NCBI GenBank assembly: GCA_902593125.1
Contig: CACJGU010000005.1
Location: 1-64,000, forward strand
Direction of reading: 5' to 3'
DNA length: 64,000 nucleotides
Origin: an uncultured Alphaproteobacteria bacterium
GTDB taxonomy: Bacteria > Pseudomonadota > Alphaproteobacteria > HIMB59 > GCA-002718135
Positions 18,867-27,984 of the stretch are shown here, in pieces. The number at the start of each line of letters is the position of its first letter. Position 1 is the first letter of the stretch. A program made the position numbers and the translations under genes. Under the pieces are notes generated by a model. That model was not told where the DNA came from. It made no database searches and saw only the letters and a list, made by a program, of their open reading frames with translations.

Positions 18867-20570
18867 ATGGATAAATTTGTTTCTCAAACAGAAACTTCTT
18901 TAAAAAAGAAGAAAAGACGTTGGACTCCAAAAGGAAGACAAGTCGATGATAAATATATCGATGAAGTTTCTAAATTGATTTCAGGATTAATATTTAAGCG
19001 AGATGAACTAATAGAATACTTGCATATACTACAGGATAAATTTGGTGTTTTATATGATAAACATCTAGTAGCTCTGTCAACTATTATTAATTTACCACTT
19101 TCTGAAATTTATGAAGTTGCAACATTTTATGCTCACTTTAATATTGTTAAAAATAGTAAAAATTACAACCCAGTGAATGTTGTAAGGGTATGTGAAAGTT
19201 TAACATGTGAATTATTTGGCTCACACAAATTACTAGATAAACTAAAAAGACTAGACGATAAAAATACAAAAGTTGTACCTGGGCCATGCATGGGGCGATG
19301 CCACGTTGCTCCTACTGTCTGTGTTGGAAAAAATTATGTTGATATGGCTGATTATGAAAAAGTTAAAAATACAATTGATGCAAAAAGTTTTGAACCCTTC
19401 ATTCCAGATTATATAAATTTATCCGCTTATAAAAAAAATGGCGGTTATGAAATTGCAAAAAAAATAAATAATGGTGTGATTTCAAAAAAACAAGTTTTGG
19501 ATTATTTAAATGAAAGTGGACTGAAAGGTAAGGGAGGCGCTGGATTTCCTACAGGAAAAAAATGGGAAATTGTTTCAAATTACAATGGTAAAAAATACGT
19601 TGCTGTCAATGGCGATGAAGGTGAGCCAGGAACATTTAAGGATAGGTCGTATTTAGAAAGTGATCCACATAGATTTCTGGAAGGAGCTTTAATTGCTTCC
19701 TATTTTATAAATGCTCATAAAGTTTACATTTATATGAGAGACGAATATCCAGCAGTTATAAAAATTTTACATAATGAAATAAGTAAAATGGAAGATGAAG
19801 AAATAATTCCAAAAGACTTTTTCATAGTAAGAAGAGGAGCAGGAGCTTATATCTGTGGAGAAGAATCAGCAATGATAGAAAGTATAGAAGGCAAAAGAGG
19901 ATTGCCAAGGCATAGACCTCCTTATGTTGCTGAAATTGGTTTATTCGGATGTCCTACTTTAACAAATAATTTAGAAACTCTTTTTTGGGTAAGAGATATA
20001 ATTGAAAAAGGACCTAAATGGTTTTCTGAAAAGGGCTCCGATGGAAATAAGGGTTTTCATAGTTTTTCAGTATCTGGAAGAGTAAAGAACCCAGGAGTAA
20101 AAGTTGCACCAGCTGGCATAACAATTCAGCAACTAATCGATGAATATTGTGATGGTATGGCAGATGGACATATCTTTAAGGGATATCTTCCAGGAGGTGC
20201 ATCTGGAGGTATTTTGCCCGCTGCAATGAATGATATTCCACTTGATTATGGATCTAAAAAATTAACGGATGCTGGATGTTTTTTAGGTTCTGCGGCAGTA
20301 GTTGTATTATCGGATCATGATAGTATGAAAGATGTTGCACTTAATTTACTAAAATTTTTTGAAGAGGAAAGTTGTGGTCAATGTACTCCATGCCGTTCAG
20401 GTACTGAGAAAACTGTAAAATTAATGAAAGAAAAAAATTGGAATAAGGAAAAATTAAAAGATTTAAGTGAAGTTATGGCTCAAGCATCGATATGTGGTTT
20501 AGGACAAGCTGCGACAAACCCTTTAAATTCTGTTTTAAAATATTTTAGTAATGAAATAAGTTATGACTAA
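18867..20570 (+). CDS. fdhB: NAD-linked formate dehydrogenase beta subunit (NuoE-NuoF fusion)
   Basis: Passes electrons from the alpha subunit to NAD+. Two modules are fused in 567 residues. The first is a NuoE-like [2Fe-2S] domain with Cys109, Cys114, Cys141 and Cys145. The second is a NuoF-like FMN/NAD domain with GLKGKGGAGFPTGKKWE, GAGAYICGEESAMIESIEG and the [4Fe-4S] motif ESCGQCTPCRSG. The same fusion and size occur in the two-subunit, tungsten-containing FDH1 of Methylorubrum, whereas Rhodobacter and Cupriavidus use separate FdsG and FdsB. It overlaps the alpha-subunit gene by eight bases. Confidence 0.92.
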   Translation: MDKFVSQTETSLKKKKRRWTPKGRQVDDKYIDEVSKLISGLIFKRDELIEYLHILQDKFGVLYDKHLVALSTIINLPLSEIYEVATFYAHFNIVKNSKNYNPVNVVRVCESLTCELFGSHKLLDKLKRLDDKNTKVVPGPCMGRCHVAPTVCVGKNYVDMADYEKVKNTIDAKSFEPFIPDYINLSAYKKNGGYEIAKKINNGVISKKQVLDYLNESGLKGKGGAGFPTGKKWEIVSNYNGKKYVAVNGDEGEPGTFKDRSYLESDPHRFLEGALIASYFINAHKVYIYMRDEYPAVIKILHNEISKMEDEEIIPKDFFIVRRGAGAYICGEESAMIESIEGKRGLPRHRPPYVAEIGLFGCPTLTNNLETLFWVRDIIEKGPKWFSEKGSDGNKGFHSFSVSGRVKNPGVKVAPAGITIQQLIDEYCDGMADGHIFKGYLPGGASGGILPAAMNDIPLDYGSKKLTDAGCFLGSAAVVVLSDHDSMKDVALNLLKFFEEESCGQCTPCRSGTEKTVKLMKEKNWNKEKLKDLSEVMAQASICGLGQAATNPLNSVLKYFSNEISYD

Positions 20571-23316
20571 AGACAAAATAAAATTTTATTTAAATGAAAA
20601 GTTAGTTGAAGCAAACACTGATGAAACTATTTGGCAAGTTGCAAATAGACTTGGAACAGAAATCCCACATTTATGTTATTCAGATAAACCTGGCTATAGA
20701 GCTGATGGAAATTGTAGAGCATGCATGGTTGAAATTGATGGTGAGCGTGTGTTGGCAGCATCTTGTATTAGAAAACCAACTGATAGTATGAAAGTAAAAA
20801 CTTCCTCAGAAAAGGCTAAAAAATCTAGAGAGTTAGTTTTTGAATTACTTTTAGCAGACCAGCCAAAAAAAGAAATTGCTCATGATAATAATTCTGAATT
20901 TTGGAAATGGATAGACAAAGTTGAAGTTAAAGAAAGCAGATTTCCAAAAAAAACTTCATGTCAGGCAGATGTTTCTCATCCAAGCATGGCTGTTAATTTA
21001 GATTCATGCATTCAATGCAATCTCTGTGTAAGAGCATGTAGAGAAGTTCAAGTAAATGATGTAATTGGAATGGCATATCGAGGAGAAAATTCGAAAATTG
21101 TATTTGATTTTGATGATCCAATGGGTGATAGCACATGTGTAGGGTGTGGTGAATGTGTACAAGCTTGTCCAACTGGAGCATTAATGCCAGCATCCATCGT
21201 AGATAAAGATGGAGTTGGTCATAGTAAGGTAGATAAAAAAATTGATAGTGTTTGTCCCTATTGTGGTGTTGGTTGTCAGATAGAATACAACGTAAAAGAT
21301 AATGAAATTAAATATGTTAATGGCGTTGATGGTCCTGCTAACAAAAACAGATTGTGTGTAAAGGGAAGATTTGGTTTTGATTATGTAAATAATCCAGAAA
21401 GACTTAAAAAGCCATTAATTAGAATTAAGGACAGACAAAAAGATTTACATCCAAGCATAAATTTTTCAAATATTCATGAATATTTTAGAGAAGCATCTTG
21501 GGATGAGGCTTTAGATTATGCTGCACAAGGATTTTTAAAACTTAAAAAACAAAGAAATGGTAAAAGTAATCTTGCAGGATTTGGATCAGCTAAATGTTCA
21601 AACGAAGAAGCTTATTTATTTCAAAAATTAATCAGAACTGGTTTCAATACAAATAATGTTGATCATTGTACAAGGCTTTGTCATGCATCATCTGTTGCTG
21701 CTTTATTAGAGACGATTGGCTCAGGTGCTGTCACTGCTCCATTTTATGAAGTTGAACACTCTGATGTAATAATAGTTATTGGAGCTAATCCAACAGAAAA
21801 CCATCCAGTAGCAGCAACTTTTTTTAAAAATGCTGCAAAAAAAGGTTCTAAATTAATTGTGATGGATCCTAGAGGTCATTCCTTAAAAAAACATGCAACT
21901 CATATGTTACAATTTAAACCAGGATCTGACGTTGCTCTCTTAAACTCAATAATGAATGTTATTGTCGAAGAAAATTTATTTAATTCCGAATATATTAAAA
22001 AACAAACTGAGGGATTTGAAAAATTAAGAAAACATTTAATGAATTATTCACCTGATATTATGGAAAACGAGACAGGTATTGATCCAGAGCTAATTAGAGA
22101 AGTGGCACGTTTATATGCAAATACAAACAAAGGAATAATTTTTTGGGGAATGGGGATTTCTCAACACACACATGGCACTGATAATGCTAGATGTTTAATC
22201 TCTCTAGCTTTAATGACAGGAAATGTTGGTAAAAGAGGATCAGGCTTACACCCTTTAAGAGGGCAAAATAATGTTCAAGGTGCATCCGATGCTGGTCTTA
22301 TACCAATGATGTATCCTGATTATCAATTAGTTGACAAAAATAATAATAGAGATTTTTTTGAAAAACTTTGGAACACTACATTAGATGATAAAAAAGGTCT
22401 TACTGTTGTTGAGATAATGGATGCTATTCATGAGAATACAATTAAAGGTATGTATATACTTGGTGAAAATCCGGCAATGTCTGATCCTGATCTTAATCAT
22501 GCAAGAAAAGCTCTACAAATGTTAGAGCATTTAGTTGTTCAAGATATTTTTTTAACTGAAACAGCAACATATGCGGATGTTATTTTCCCTGCTTCAGCGT
22601 GGCCTGAAAAAAATGGTACAGTTACTAATACAAATAGGCAAGTACAGATGGGAAGAAAAGCTATAGACTCCCCAGGTGAAGCGAAAGAAGATTGGTGGAT
22701 AACAAAAGAACTTGGAAAAAGAATGGGTTTAAATTGGAAATATAAACATCCTAAGGAAATTTATGAAGAAATGTCACAAACAATGCCTTCATTAAATAAT
22801 ATATCATGGGAAAGATTAGAAAATGAAAATTCTGTAACTTATCCAAGTAAATCTCCAACTACACCAGGAGAGGAAATTGTTTTTGGTGATAAATTTCCAA
22901 ACGAAAATGGTAAAGGTAAATTTGTACCAGCTAGTGTTACTGCGCCAGATGAAATACCTGATAAAGAATTTGCCATGATACTAACAACAGGAAGGCAATT
23001 AGAGCATTGGCATACCGGAGCAATGACTAGAAAGGCATCAAATTTAGATGCTATTGAACCGGAACCTTCAGTTTCAATATCACCTAAAGATATAATTAAA
23101 AATAATATTAAAGCTGGTGATAAAATAAGAGTCTCAACTAGAAGAGGCTCAATAGATATAAGAGTTAGGCAAGACAGAGCCATTCCTGACGGAGTAATAT
23201 TTATACCATTTTGTTATAATGAGTCCGCCGCTAATCTTTTAACTAATCCAGCTTTAGATCCATATGGTAAAATTCCTGAATTTAAATATTGTGCAGCTAA
23301 AATTGAAAAGTTATAA
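20563..23316 (+). CDS. fdhA: NAD-linked formate dehydrogenase alpha subunit
   Basis: Catalytic bis-MGD subunit oxidising formate to CO2, 917 residues. In order: a NuoG-like [2Fe-2S] domain (Cys38, 51, 54, 68); two ferredoxin clusters (Cys149/152/155/159 and Cys192/195/198/202); the [4Fe-4S] of the catalytic domain (Cys231, 234, 238, 265); and the metal-binding Cys373-His374 in RLCHASS. The His-x3-Cys-x2-Cys-type cluster normally found between the first two modules has no cysteines here (residues about 96-117). The metal may be tungsten or molybdenum. It is cytoplasmic, with no signal peptide. Confidence 0.93.
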   Translation: MTKDKIKFYLNEKLVEANTDETIWQVANRLGTEIPHLCYSDKPGYRADGNCRACMVEIDGERVLAASCIRKPTDSMKVKTSSEKAKKSRELVFELLLADQPKKEIAHDNNSEFWKWIDKVEVKESRFPKKTSCQADVSHPSMAVNLDSCIQCNLCVRACREVQVNDVIGMAYRGENSKIVFDFDDPMGDSTCVGCGECVQACPTGALMPASIVDKDGVGHSKVDKKIDSVCPYCGVGCQIEYNVKDNEIKYVNGVDGPANKNRLCVKGRFGFDYVNNPERLKKPLIRIKDRQKDLHPSINFSNIHEYFREASWDEALDYAAQGFLKLKKQRNGKSNLAGFGSAKCSNEEAYLFQKLIRTGFNTNNVDHCTRLCHASSVAALLETIGSGAVTAPFYEVEHSDVIIVIGANPTENHPVAATFFKNAAKKGSKLIVMDPRGHSLKKHATHMLQFKPGSDVALLNSIMNVIVEENLFNSEYIKKQTEGFEKLRKHLMNYSPDIMENETGIDPELIREVARLYANTNKGIIFWGMGISQHTHGTDNARCLISLALMTGNVGKRGSGLHPLRGQNNVQGASDAGLIPMMYPDYQLVDKNNNRDFFEKLWNTTLDDKKGLTVVEIMDAIHENTIKGMYILGENPAMSDPDLNHARKALQMLEHLVVQDIFLTETATYADVIFPASAWPEKNGTVTNTNRQVQMGRKAIDSPGEAKEDWWITKELGKRMGLNWKYKHPKEIYEEMSQTMPSLNNISWERLENENSVTYPSKSPTTPGEEIVFGDKFPNENGKGKFVPASVTAPDEIPDKEFAMILTTGRQLEHWHTGAMTRKASNLDAIEPEPSVSISPKDIIKNNIKAGDKIRVSTRRGSIDIRVRQDRAIPDGVIFIPFCYNESAANLLTNPALDPYGKIPEFKYCAAKIEKL

Positions 23317-23323
23317 ATATTAC

Positions 23324-23446
23324 ATGTTTAAAAAAATTGTAATAATTTTATTTCTTGTATTTAGTCCAATAACTGCTTGCTCTACCTTAAGTGAAATTAA
23401 TGAAAGAGTAAAAGGTGATGGTGTTCCTTATATTCCTGGAATTTGA
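23324..23446 (+). CDS. Very small predicted lipoprotein
   Basis: A 40-residue product starting at the ATG at 23324, seven bases after fdhA. A basic start (MFKK), a hydrophobic stretch and the lipobox-like ITAC predict signal peptidase II cleavage before Cys19, leaving a 22-residue lipopeptide ending PYIPGI. The frame can be read open from 23264, but that part lies inside fdhA. I recognise no family. Co-transcription with the formate dehydrogenase is likely from the spacing; a role there is not shown. Confidence 0.55.
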   Translation: MFKKIVIILFLVFSPITACSTLSEINERVKGDGVPYIPGI

Positions 23447-23458
23447 TTTATTAAATTC

Positions 23459-23484
23459 TTGTCGAATTTATAAATTAATATAAA
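23459..23484 (+). promoter_or_regulatory. Possible promoter for tRNA-Thr
   Basis: TTGTCG at 23459-23464 and TATAAA at 23479-23484 are separated by 14 bases, shorter than ideal. The second element ends 12 bases before the tRNA, a fitting distance for initiation. In this AT-rich DNA such matches arise often, so this is only a candidate. Confidence 0.3.
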
Positions 23485-23496
23485 TGCAAATTTAAT

Positions 23497-23572
<76 letters not shown>

Positions 23573-23584
23573 CCCTGATAATAT

Positions 23585-24346
23585 CTAAGTTGAGTAAAAT
23601 TGATATAGAGCAATCGATGTTGCATTAGAAACATTTAAACTATCAATTTCAAATTTTAAATTATTTTTCATGTTTATCTGCATTATTACATCGCATTCCT
23701 TTTTTACTAATTCTCTAATACCCTTTCCCTCTGAGCCAAAAACTAATACTGATTTTTGTGAAAAATTTAATTTTGAATTTTTATTTTTTGAACTATCAAA
23801 GCCATAAACCCAATAATTATTTTTTTTAAGAAAAGAAATAGCCCTTCTAATATTTGTTACTCTAATATAATTTACAATTTCTGCAGCACCAGAGGCTGAT
23901 TTATAAAGTGATGATGTCAGTTCTGGTGAATTATTTTTGCCAACTATAATTCCTGCACAATCAAATAATGCACATGATCTCATTATTGAGCCAATATTTT
24001 GAGGATCAGTTACTTGATCTAAAATTAATATTACTGATTTTGATTTTTTACTCTCTATTTTTACAAAATCTTCTAAACTTGGCCTAGAAAAATCTTTTGT
24101 TTTAAGCACTAATCCCTGTGTCGTGTTCTCGTTTCCAAATCTTCTTGTGAATTCATTTTGAGGAAGAATAGTAATTTTTTGTATTTTAGATTCATATTTT
24201 TTAGCAAAATTTACCTGATTTTTACTAATTATAAGCTCAATATGCTCTCTTTCATCATTTTGAAGGGCTGCCTTAACAGAATGTTGACCAAAAATTGTAT
24301 GAATTCCCTGGGTTTTATTAGTTTGATTGTTTCTAAACTTACTCAT
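23585..24346 (-). CDS. rlmB: 23S rRNA (guanosine-2'-O-)-methyltransferase RlmB/TrmH family
   Basis: SPOUT-family RNA 2'-O-methyltransferase of 253 residues. The N-terminal substrate-binding domain begins IHTIFGQHSVKAAL. The knotted catalytic domain contains LILDQVTDPQNIGSIMRSCALF, LVFGSEGKGIRELV and, near the end, SLNVSNATSIALYQF, the three SPOUT signatures. It modifies 23S rRNA, or a tRNA if it is a TrmH paralogue. It sits on the opposite strand between tRNA-Thr and tRNA-Tyr. Confidence 0.92.
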   Translation of the reverse strand: MSKFRNNQTNKTQGIHTIFGQHSVKAALQNDEREHIELIISKNQVNFAKKYESKIQKITILPQNEFTRRFGNENTTQGLVLKTKDFSRPSLEDFVKIESKKSKSVILILDQVTDPQNIGSIMRSCALFDCAGIIVGKNNSPELTSSLYKSASGAAEIVNYIRVTNIRRAISFLKKNNYWVYGFDSSKNKNSKLNFSQKSVLVFGSEGKGIRELVKKECDVIMQINMKNNLKFEIDSLNVSNATSIALYQFYST

Positions 24347-24471
24347 GATTTTATATCACAGATTTGTCTAATTAATGCAATCTAGATATGTACAAAATAG
24401 CATTTTTTGTCTAAAAGGCCGTTGCTTTTACGAGTATACGTATTTTGCAAAGGTGTTGTTGCTGTTTTAGA

Positions 24472-24498
24472 TTGACATGTATACTAATTTATTAGTAT
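24472..24498 (+). promoter_or_regulatory. Likely promoter for the tRNA-Tyr/tRNA-Gly/tuf transcript
   Basis: A consensus TTGACA at 24472-24477 is followed after 15 bases by TAGTAT at 24493-24498, which ends 17 bases before tRNA-Tyr. The -35 match is perfect while the spacer is short. It lies in the roughly 170-base gap between rlmB (minus strand) and tRNA-Tyr, in which I see no gene. Part of the same gap must also hold the rlmB promoter. Confidence 0.5.
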
Positions 24499-24515
24499 TG
24501 GCCATTTCTTCATAC

Positions 24516-24601
24516 GGAGGGGTGGTCGAGTGGTTAAAGGCAGCGGACTGTAAATCCGCCCGCGTGAGCGTACGTAGGTTCGAATCCTACCCCCTCCACC
24601 A
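24516..24601 (+). tRNA. tRNA-Tyr (anticodon GTA)
   Basis: An 86-base class II tRNA with a long variable arm. Acceptor GGAGGGG pairs with CCCCTCC, anticodon stem GCGGA/TCCGC encloses CTGTAAA (anticodon GTA), T stem GTAGG/CCTAC is perfect, and CCA is encoded. It is followed by tRNA-Gly and tuf, as in the tufB operon of enterobacteria. Confidence 0.97.
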
Positions 24602-24658
24602 AAATGGAGGATATGGATTAAAGCAAAAAAGTGAGTGCGTGATGCAGTCAGTTTAGTT

Positions 24659-24732
24659 GCGGGTGTAGCTTAGTGGTAAAGCTCCAGCCTTCCAAGCTGG
24701 CTACGAGGGTTCGATTCCCTTCACCCGCTCCA
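24659..24732 (+). tRNA. tRNA-Gly (anticodon TCC)
   Basis: A 74-base cloverleaf. Acceptor GCGGGTG pairs with CACCCGC, anticodon stem CCAGC/GCTGG encloses CTTCCAA (anticodon TCC), and CCA is encoded. It lies 27 bases upstream of tuf and is most likely processed from the same primary transcript. Confidence 0.97.
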
Positions 24733-24759
24733 TAACAAAAAATTATTGGGGTAAATAAA

Positions 24760-25950
24760 ATGGCAAAAGCAAAATTCGAAAGAAATAAACCACACTGTAA
24801 TATAGGAACAGTTGGACACGTTGATCATGGTAAAACTACATTAACTGCAGCTATCACTAAAGTCTTAGCTGAAAAAGGTGGAGCAGAGTTTACTGCTTAC
24901 GATCAAATAGATAAAGCTCCAGAGGAGAAGGAACGTGGTATAACTATATCAACTGCTCACGTTGAGTATGAAACTGATAACAGACACTATGCTCATGTCG
25001 ATTGTCCTGGACACGCTGATTATGTTAAAAATATGATAACAGGTGCTGCTCAAATGGATGGAGCTATTCTAGTGGTTAATGCAGCTGATGGACCTATGCC
25101 TCAAACTAGAGAACACATTCTTCTAGCAAGGCAGGTAGGTGTACCTGCACTAGTTGTTTACATGAATAAAGTTGACCAAGTAGATGATAAAGAATTAATT
25201 GACTTAGTCGAAATGGAAGTTAGAGAATTACTTACATCATATGAATTTCCTGGTGATACTACCCCAATCATTAAAGGATCTGCTCTAGCCGCTGTTGAAG
25301 GCCGTGATGATGAAATAGGTAAAAATTCCATTATGGAACTAATGAAAGCTGTTGATGAACATATACCACAGCCAGATAGACCAAAAGATAAACCATTCCT
25401 AATGCCTGTTGAGGATGTCTTTTCAATTTCTGGAAGAGGAACCGTTGTAACAGGAAGAATTGAACAAGGTATAATTAAAGTAGGTGAAGAGATAGAAATT
25501 CTTGGTATCAGAGATGCTCAAAAAACTACTTGTACTGGAGTAGAGATGTTTAGAAAACTTTTAGACTCAGGTGAAGCTGGAGATAATGTAGGAGTACTTT
25601 TAAGAGGTACCAAAAGAGAGGAAGTTGAGAGAGGACAGGTTTTAGCAGTACCAGGGTCTATCAAACCCCACACTAAATTTAAGGCTGAAGCATATGTTCT
25701 TAAAAAAGAAGAAGGTGGAAGGCACACCCCATTCTTCTCAAATTACAGACCACAATTCTATTTTAGAACCACAGATGTAACAGGAACTATTAAGTTACCT
25801 GAAGGCACTGAGATGGTTATGCCTGGTGATAATATTACAATGGAAGTTACATTGCTAGCTCCAATTGCAATGGATAAAGGTCTTAAGTTTGCGATTAGAG
25901 AAGGTGGAAGAACTGTCGGTGCAGGAGTTGTTGCAGAAATTATTGAATAG
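24760..25950 (+). CDS. tuf: Elongation factor Tu
   Basis: GTPase that delivers aminoacyl-tRNA to the ribosome. The G1 box GHVDHGKT, the switch region [20 protein letters not shown] (G3) and NKVD (G4) are present, and the 396-residue length is standard. It follows tRNA-Gly and precedes tRNA-Trp-secE-nusG, the tufB-type location. No second tuf gene is found between fusA and rpsJ, where many alphaproteobacteria carry one. Confidence 0.99.
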   Translation: MAKAKFERNKPHCNIGTVGHVDHGKTTLTAAITKVLAEKGGAEFTAYDQIDKAPEEKERGITISTAHVEYETDNRHYAHVDCPGHADYVKNMITGAAQMDGAILVVNAADGPMPQTREHILLARQVGVPALVVYMNKVDQVDDKELIDLVEMEVRELLTSYEFPGDTTPIIKGSALAAVEGRDDEIGKNSIMELMKAVDEHIPQPDRPKDKPFLMPVEDVFSISGRGTVVTGRIEQGIIKVGEEIEILGIRDAQKTTCTGVEMFRKLLDSGEAGDNVGVLLRGTKREEVERGQVLAVPGSIKPHTKFKAEAYVLKKEEGGRHTPFFSNYRPQFYFRTTDVTGTIKLPEGTEMVMPGDNITMEVTLLAPIAMDKGLKFAIREGGRTVGAGVVAEIIE

Positions 25951-25993
25951 TTTTAGAGACTAGCTCTATCTGTTTAACTACCAACTTTTTAGA

Positions 25994-26069
25994 AGGAGTG
26001 TAGCTCAACTGGTAGAGCACCGGTCTCCAAAACCGGGGGCTGCGGGTTCAAGTCCTGCCACTCCTGCCA
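25994..26069 (+). tRNA. tRNA-Trp (anticodon CCA)
   Basis: A 76-base cloverleaf. Acceptor AGGAGTG pairs with CACTCCT, anticodon stem CCGGT/ACCGG encloses CTCCAAA (anticodon CCA), and the discriminator G and CCA are encoded. It lies between tuf and secE, a placement common in bacteria. Confidence 0.97.
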
Positions 26070-26085
26070 AAATGAGAATTAAATT

Positions 26086-26301
26086 ATGAATATAGAAAAG
26101 AAAAAAACATCACCAGCTCTCTTCGTTAGACAAGTAAGACAAGAGCTTCAAAAAGTTACTTGGCCACAGAGGAGAGATACTTTTATTTCATCTGCAATTG
26201 TTATTTTGCTAATAATTTTATTTTCTCTATTTTTTTTACTGACCGATCAAATTTGGTCATTTTCAATTAAAAAAATCATTCAGATAGGTTCAGGTTTATA
26301 A
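26086..26301 (+). CDS. secE: Preprotein translocase subunit SecE
   Basis: The small essential SecYEG component, 71 residues. It has the short amphipathic N-terminal part with FVRQVRQELQKVTWPQRRDT, the conserved SecE signature, then a single membrane helix (about residues 44-62). This is the one-helix form usual outside enterobacteria. Its stop overlaps the nusG start by one base. Confidence 0.96.
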   Translation: MNIEKKKTSPALFVRQVRQELQKVTWPQRRDTFISSAIVILLIILFSLFFLLTDQIWSFSIKKIIQIGSGL

Positions 26302-26834
26302 TGAGTACAAATAGATGGTACGTGCTTCACGCTTACTCAGGATATGAGAAAAAAGTTGCAGATACTATTATGGATCAAGCTTCAAAATTAGGCATTTCTC
26401 AACATATTGAGGAAATTTCCGTACCTACTCAGAATATTGTAGAAGTAAAAAGGGGTGTAAGAGTAAATACGGAAAGAAAAATTTTTCCTGGTTATATTTT
26501 AATTAAAATGAATTTAAATGATGATACCTGGCATATAATTAAAACTACTCCAAAACTTAGTGGTTTTTTAGGAAATAAAGGTAAACCAATACCAATTAGT
26601 AATGCTGAAGCAAAACGAATATCTCAACAGGTAGTTGATGGCGTTGAAAAATCTAGACCAGCCATAATGTATGACGTTGGTGAGCAAGTAAAAGTAATAG
26701 ACGGACCATTTGCATCTTTTAATGGTGAAGTTGAAAAAATTGATGAAGAAAAAGCTAGACTTAGGGTTGCAGTTTCAATATTTGGCAGATCAACACCGGT
26801 AGATCTTGATTATTCACAGGTAGAAAAGGTATAA
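26301..26834 (+). CDS. nusG: Transcription termination/antitermination factor NusG
   Basis: NusG binds RNA polymerase and links it to Rho or the ribosome. The N-terminal NGN domain starts WYVLHAYSGYEKKVA and includes FPGYILIKM. The C-terminal KOW domain carries VGEQVKVIDGPFASFNGEVEKI. Length 177 residues is typical. It is immediately followed by rplK. Confidence 0.97.
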   Translation: MSTNRWYVLHAYSGYEKKVADTIMDQASKLGISQHIEEISVPTQNIVEVKRGVRVNTERKIFPGYILIKMNLNDDTWHIIKTTPKLSGFLGNKGKPIPISNAEAKRISQQVVDGVEKSRPAIMYDVGEQVKVIDGPFASFNGEVEKIDEEKARLRVAVSIFGRSTPVDLDYSQVEKV

Positions 26835-26837
26835 AAA

Positions 26838-27266
26838 ATGGCTAAAGAAATTTTAGGTTTAATTAAATTACAAATTCCTGCAGGTGGTGCTAATCCTTCA
26901 CCACCAGTTGGCCCCGCACTTGGTCAAAGAGGTCTAAATATTATGGATTTTTGTAAAGCTTTTAATGATAAAACTAAAGATTTAGAAAAAGGAGCTCCCA
27001 TTCCTGTAATAATAACAGCTTATAAAGATAGGAGTTTTGATTTTGTAACAAAGCTGCCTCCAGTTAGCTACTATCTAAAAAAAGCTGCTAAAATAAAAAA
27101 AGGCAATAGCACTCCCGGAAGATCATTAGTTGGAAAAGTTACTATCAATGATATTGAAAAAATTGCCAAAGAAAAAATGCAGGATTTAAATGCAATTGAT
27201 TTGAATGGTGCTATCAATATGGTGAAAGGTTCAGCTGTATCAATGGGTATGGAGGTAACAAATTAA
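26838..27266 (+). CDS. rplK: 50S ribosomal protein L11
   Basis: L11 forms the base of the ribosomal stalk and binds the GTPase-centre rRNA. The 142-residue protein has the N-terminal [20 protein letters not shown] motif and the C-terminal rRNA-binding domain. It abuts nusG and overlaps rplA by one base; the L11-L1 pair is usually autoregulated by L1. Confidence 0.97.
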   Translation: MAKEILGLIKLQIPAGGANPSPPVGPALGQRGLNIMDFCKAFNDKTKDLEKGAPIPVIITAYKDRSFDFVTKLPPVSYYLKKAAKIKKGNSTPGRSLVGKVTINDIEKIAKEKMQDLNAIDLNGAINMVKGSAVSMGMEVTN

Positions 27267-27955
27267 TGAAATTATCAAAGAATAGAAAATTAGTTCTTGA
27301 TGCTCTTGACCTTGAAAAAGTGTATGAACCAATTGATGCTATCAAAGTTTTAAAAGAAAAAACTTTCGTTAAGTTTGATGAAACATTAGATATCTCTATA
27401 AATCTTAATATTGATGCATCAAAAACTGAACAAAATATAAAAGGAGTAACCAACCTTCCTAATGGTACAGGAAAAAAAGTAAGAGTTGCTGTTATAACAT
27501 CAGACGATAATGTAACTGAAGCAAAAGAAAGTGGAGCCGATCTATATGGAGGTCAGGAATTTATAGATAATATTTCCTCAAACAAAATTGATTTTGATAT
27601 TTTGATTGCTACACCAGATATAATGCCAAAACTTGGTAAAGTTGCTAAAATTCTAGGGCCAAAAGGTTTAATGCCAAACCCAAAACTAGGAACTGTAACT
27701 AAAGAAATTAAAAATGCAGTAACATCTGCTAAATCAGGGCAGGTAAAATTTAAAAATGATAAATCGGGTATCGTACATGCTGGTATTGGAAAAATTAGTT
27801 TTAGTGATGATAAGATTCTAGAAAATTTAAAAGTATTTTATTCTTCAATTAATAAAAGTAAACCTGACTCTGTTAAAGGTTCTTTTATAAAAAAAGTTAC
27901 CATAGCTTCAACTATGGGAGTTGGACTTCAAATTAACCAAGCAAGTCTTCGTTAA
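27266..27955 (+). CDS. rplA: 50S ribosomal protein L1
   Basis: L1 forms the mobile stalk at the E site and in many bacteria represses the L11-L1 message. Signatures LPNGTGKKVRVAV and ATPDIMPKLGKVAKILGPKGLMPNPK (in part) mark the two-domain fold. Length 229 residues is standard. The L10 leader region begins right after its stop codon. Confidence 0.97.
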   Translation: MKLSKNRKLVLDALDLEKVYEPIDAIKVLKEKTFVKFDETLDISINLNIDASKTEQNIKGVTNLPNGTGKKVRVAVITSDDNVTEAKESGADLYGGQEFIDNISSNKIDFDILIATPDIMPKLGKVAKILGPKGLMPNPKLGTVTKEIKNAVTSAKSGQVKFKNDKSGIVHAGIGKISFSDDKILENLKVFYSSINKSKPDSVKGSFIKKVTIASTMGVGLQINQASLR

Positions 27956-27967
27956 TTTTGTTCAACT

Positions 27968-27983
27968 GATGGCTTTTGCCATC
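27968..27983 (+). other. Perfect short hairpin after rplA
   Basis: GATGGC and GCCATC pair perfectly around a four-T loop, 12 bases after the rplA stop. No run of T follows, so it is not a classic intrinsic terminator. It could mark a processing site or 3'-end protection between the L11-L1 and L10-L12 messages. Confidence 0.45.
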
Positions 27984-27984
27984 A

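Noticed and set aside
22839-23183. 114-residue open frame antisense to fdhA
   Set aside because: No domain or start signal, wholly within the conserved C-terminal molybdopterin-binding domain.
24347-24515. Possible small gene in the gap between rlmB and tRNA-Tyr
   Set aside because: I see no reading frame with a credible start; the gap is adequately explained by promoters for the two flanking units.
25951-25993. AGAG/CTCT repeat after tuf as a terminator
   Set aside because: Too short and weak to support; the following tRNA-Trp and secE probably share the transcript.
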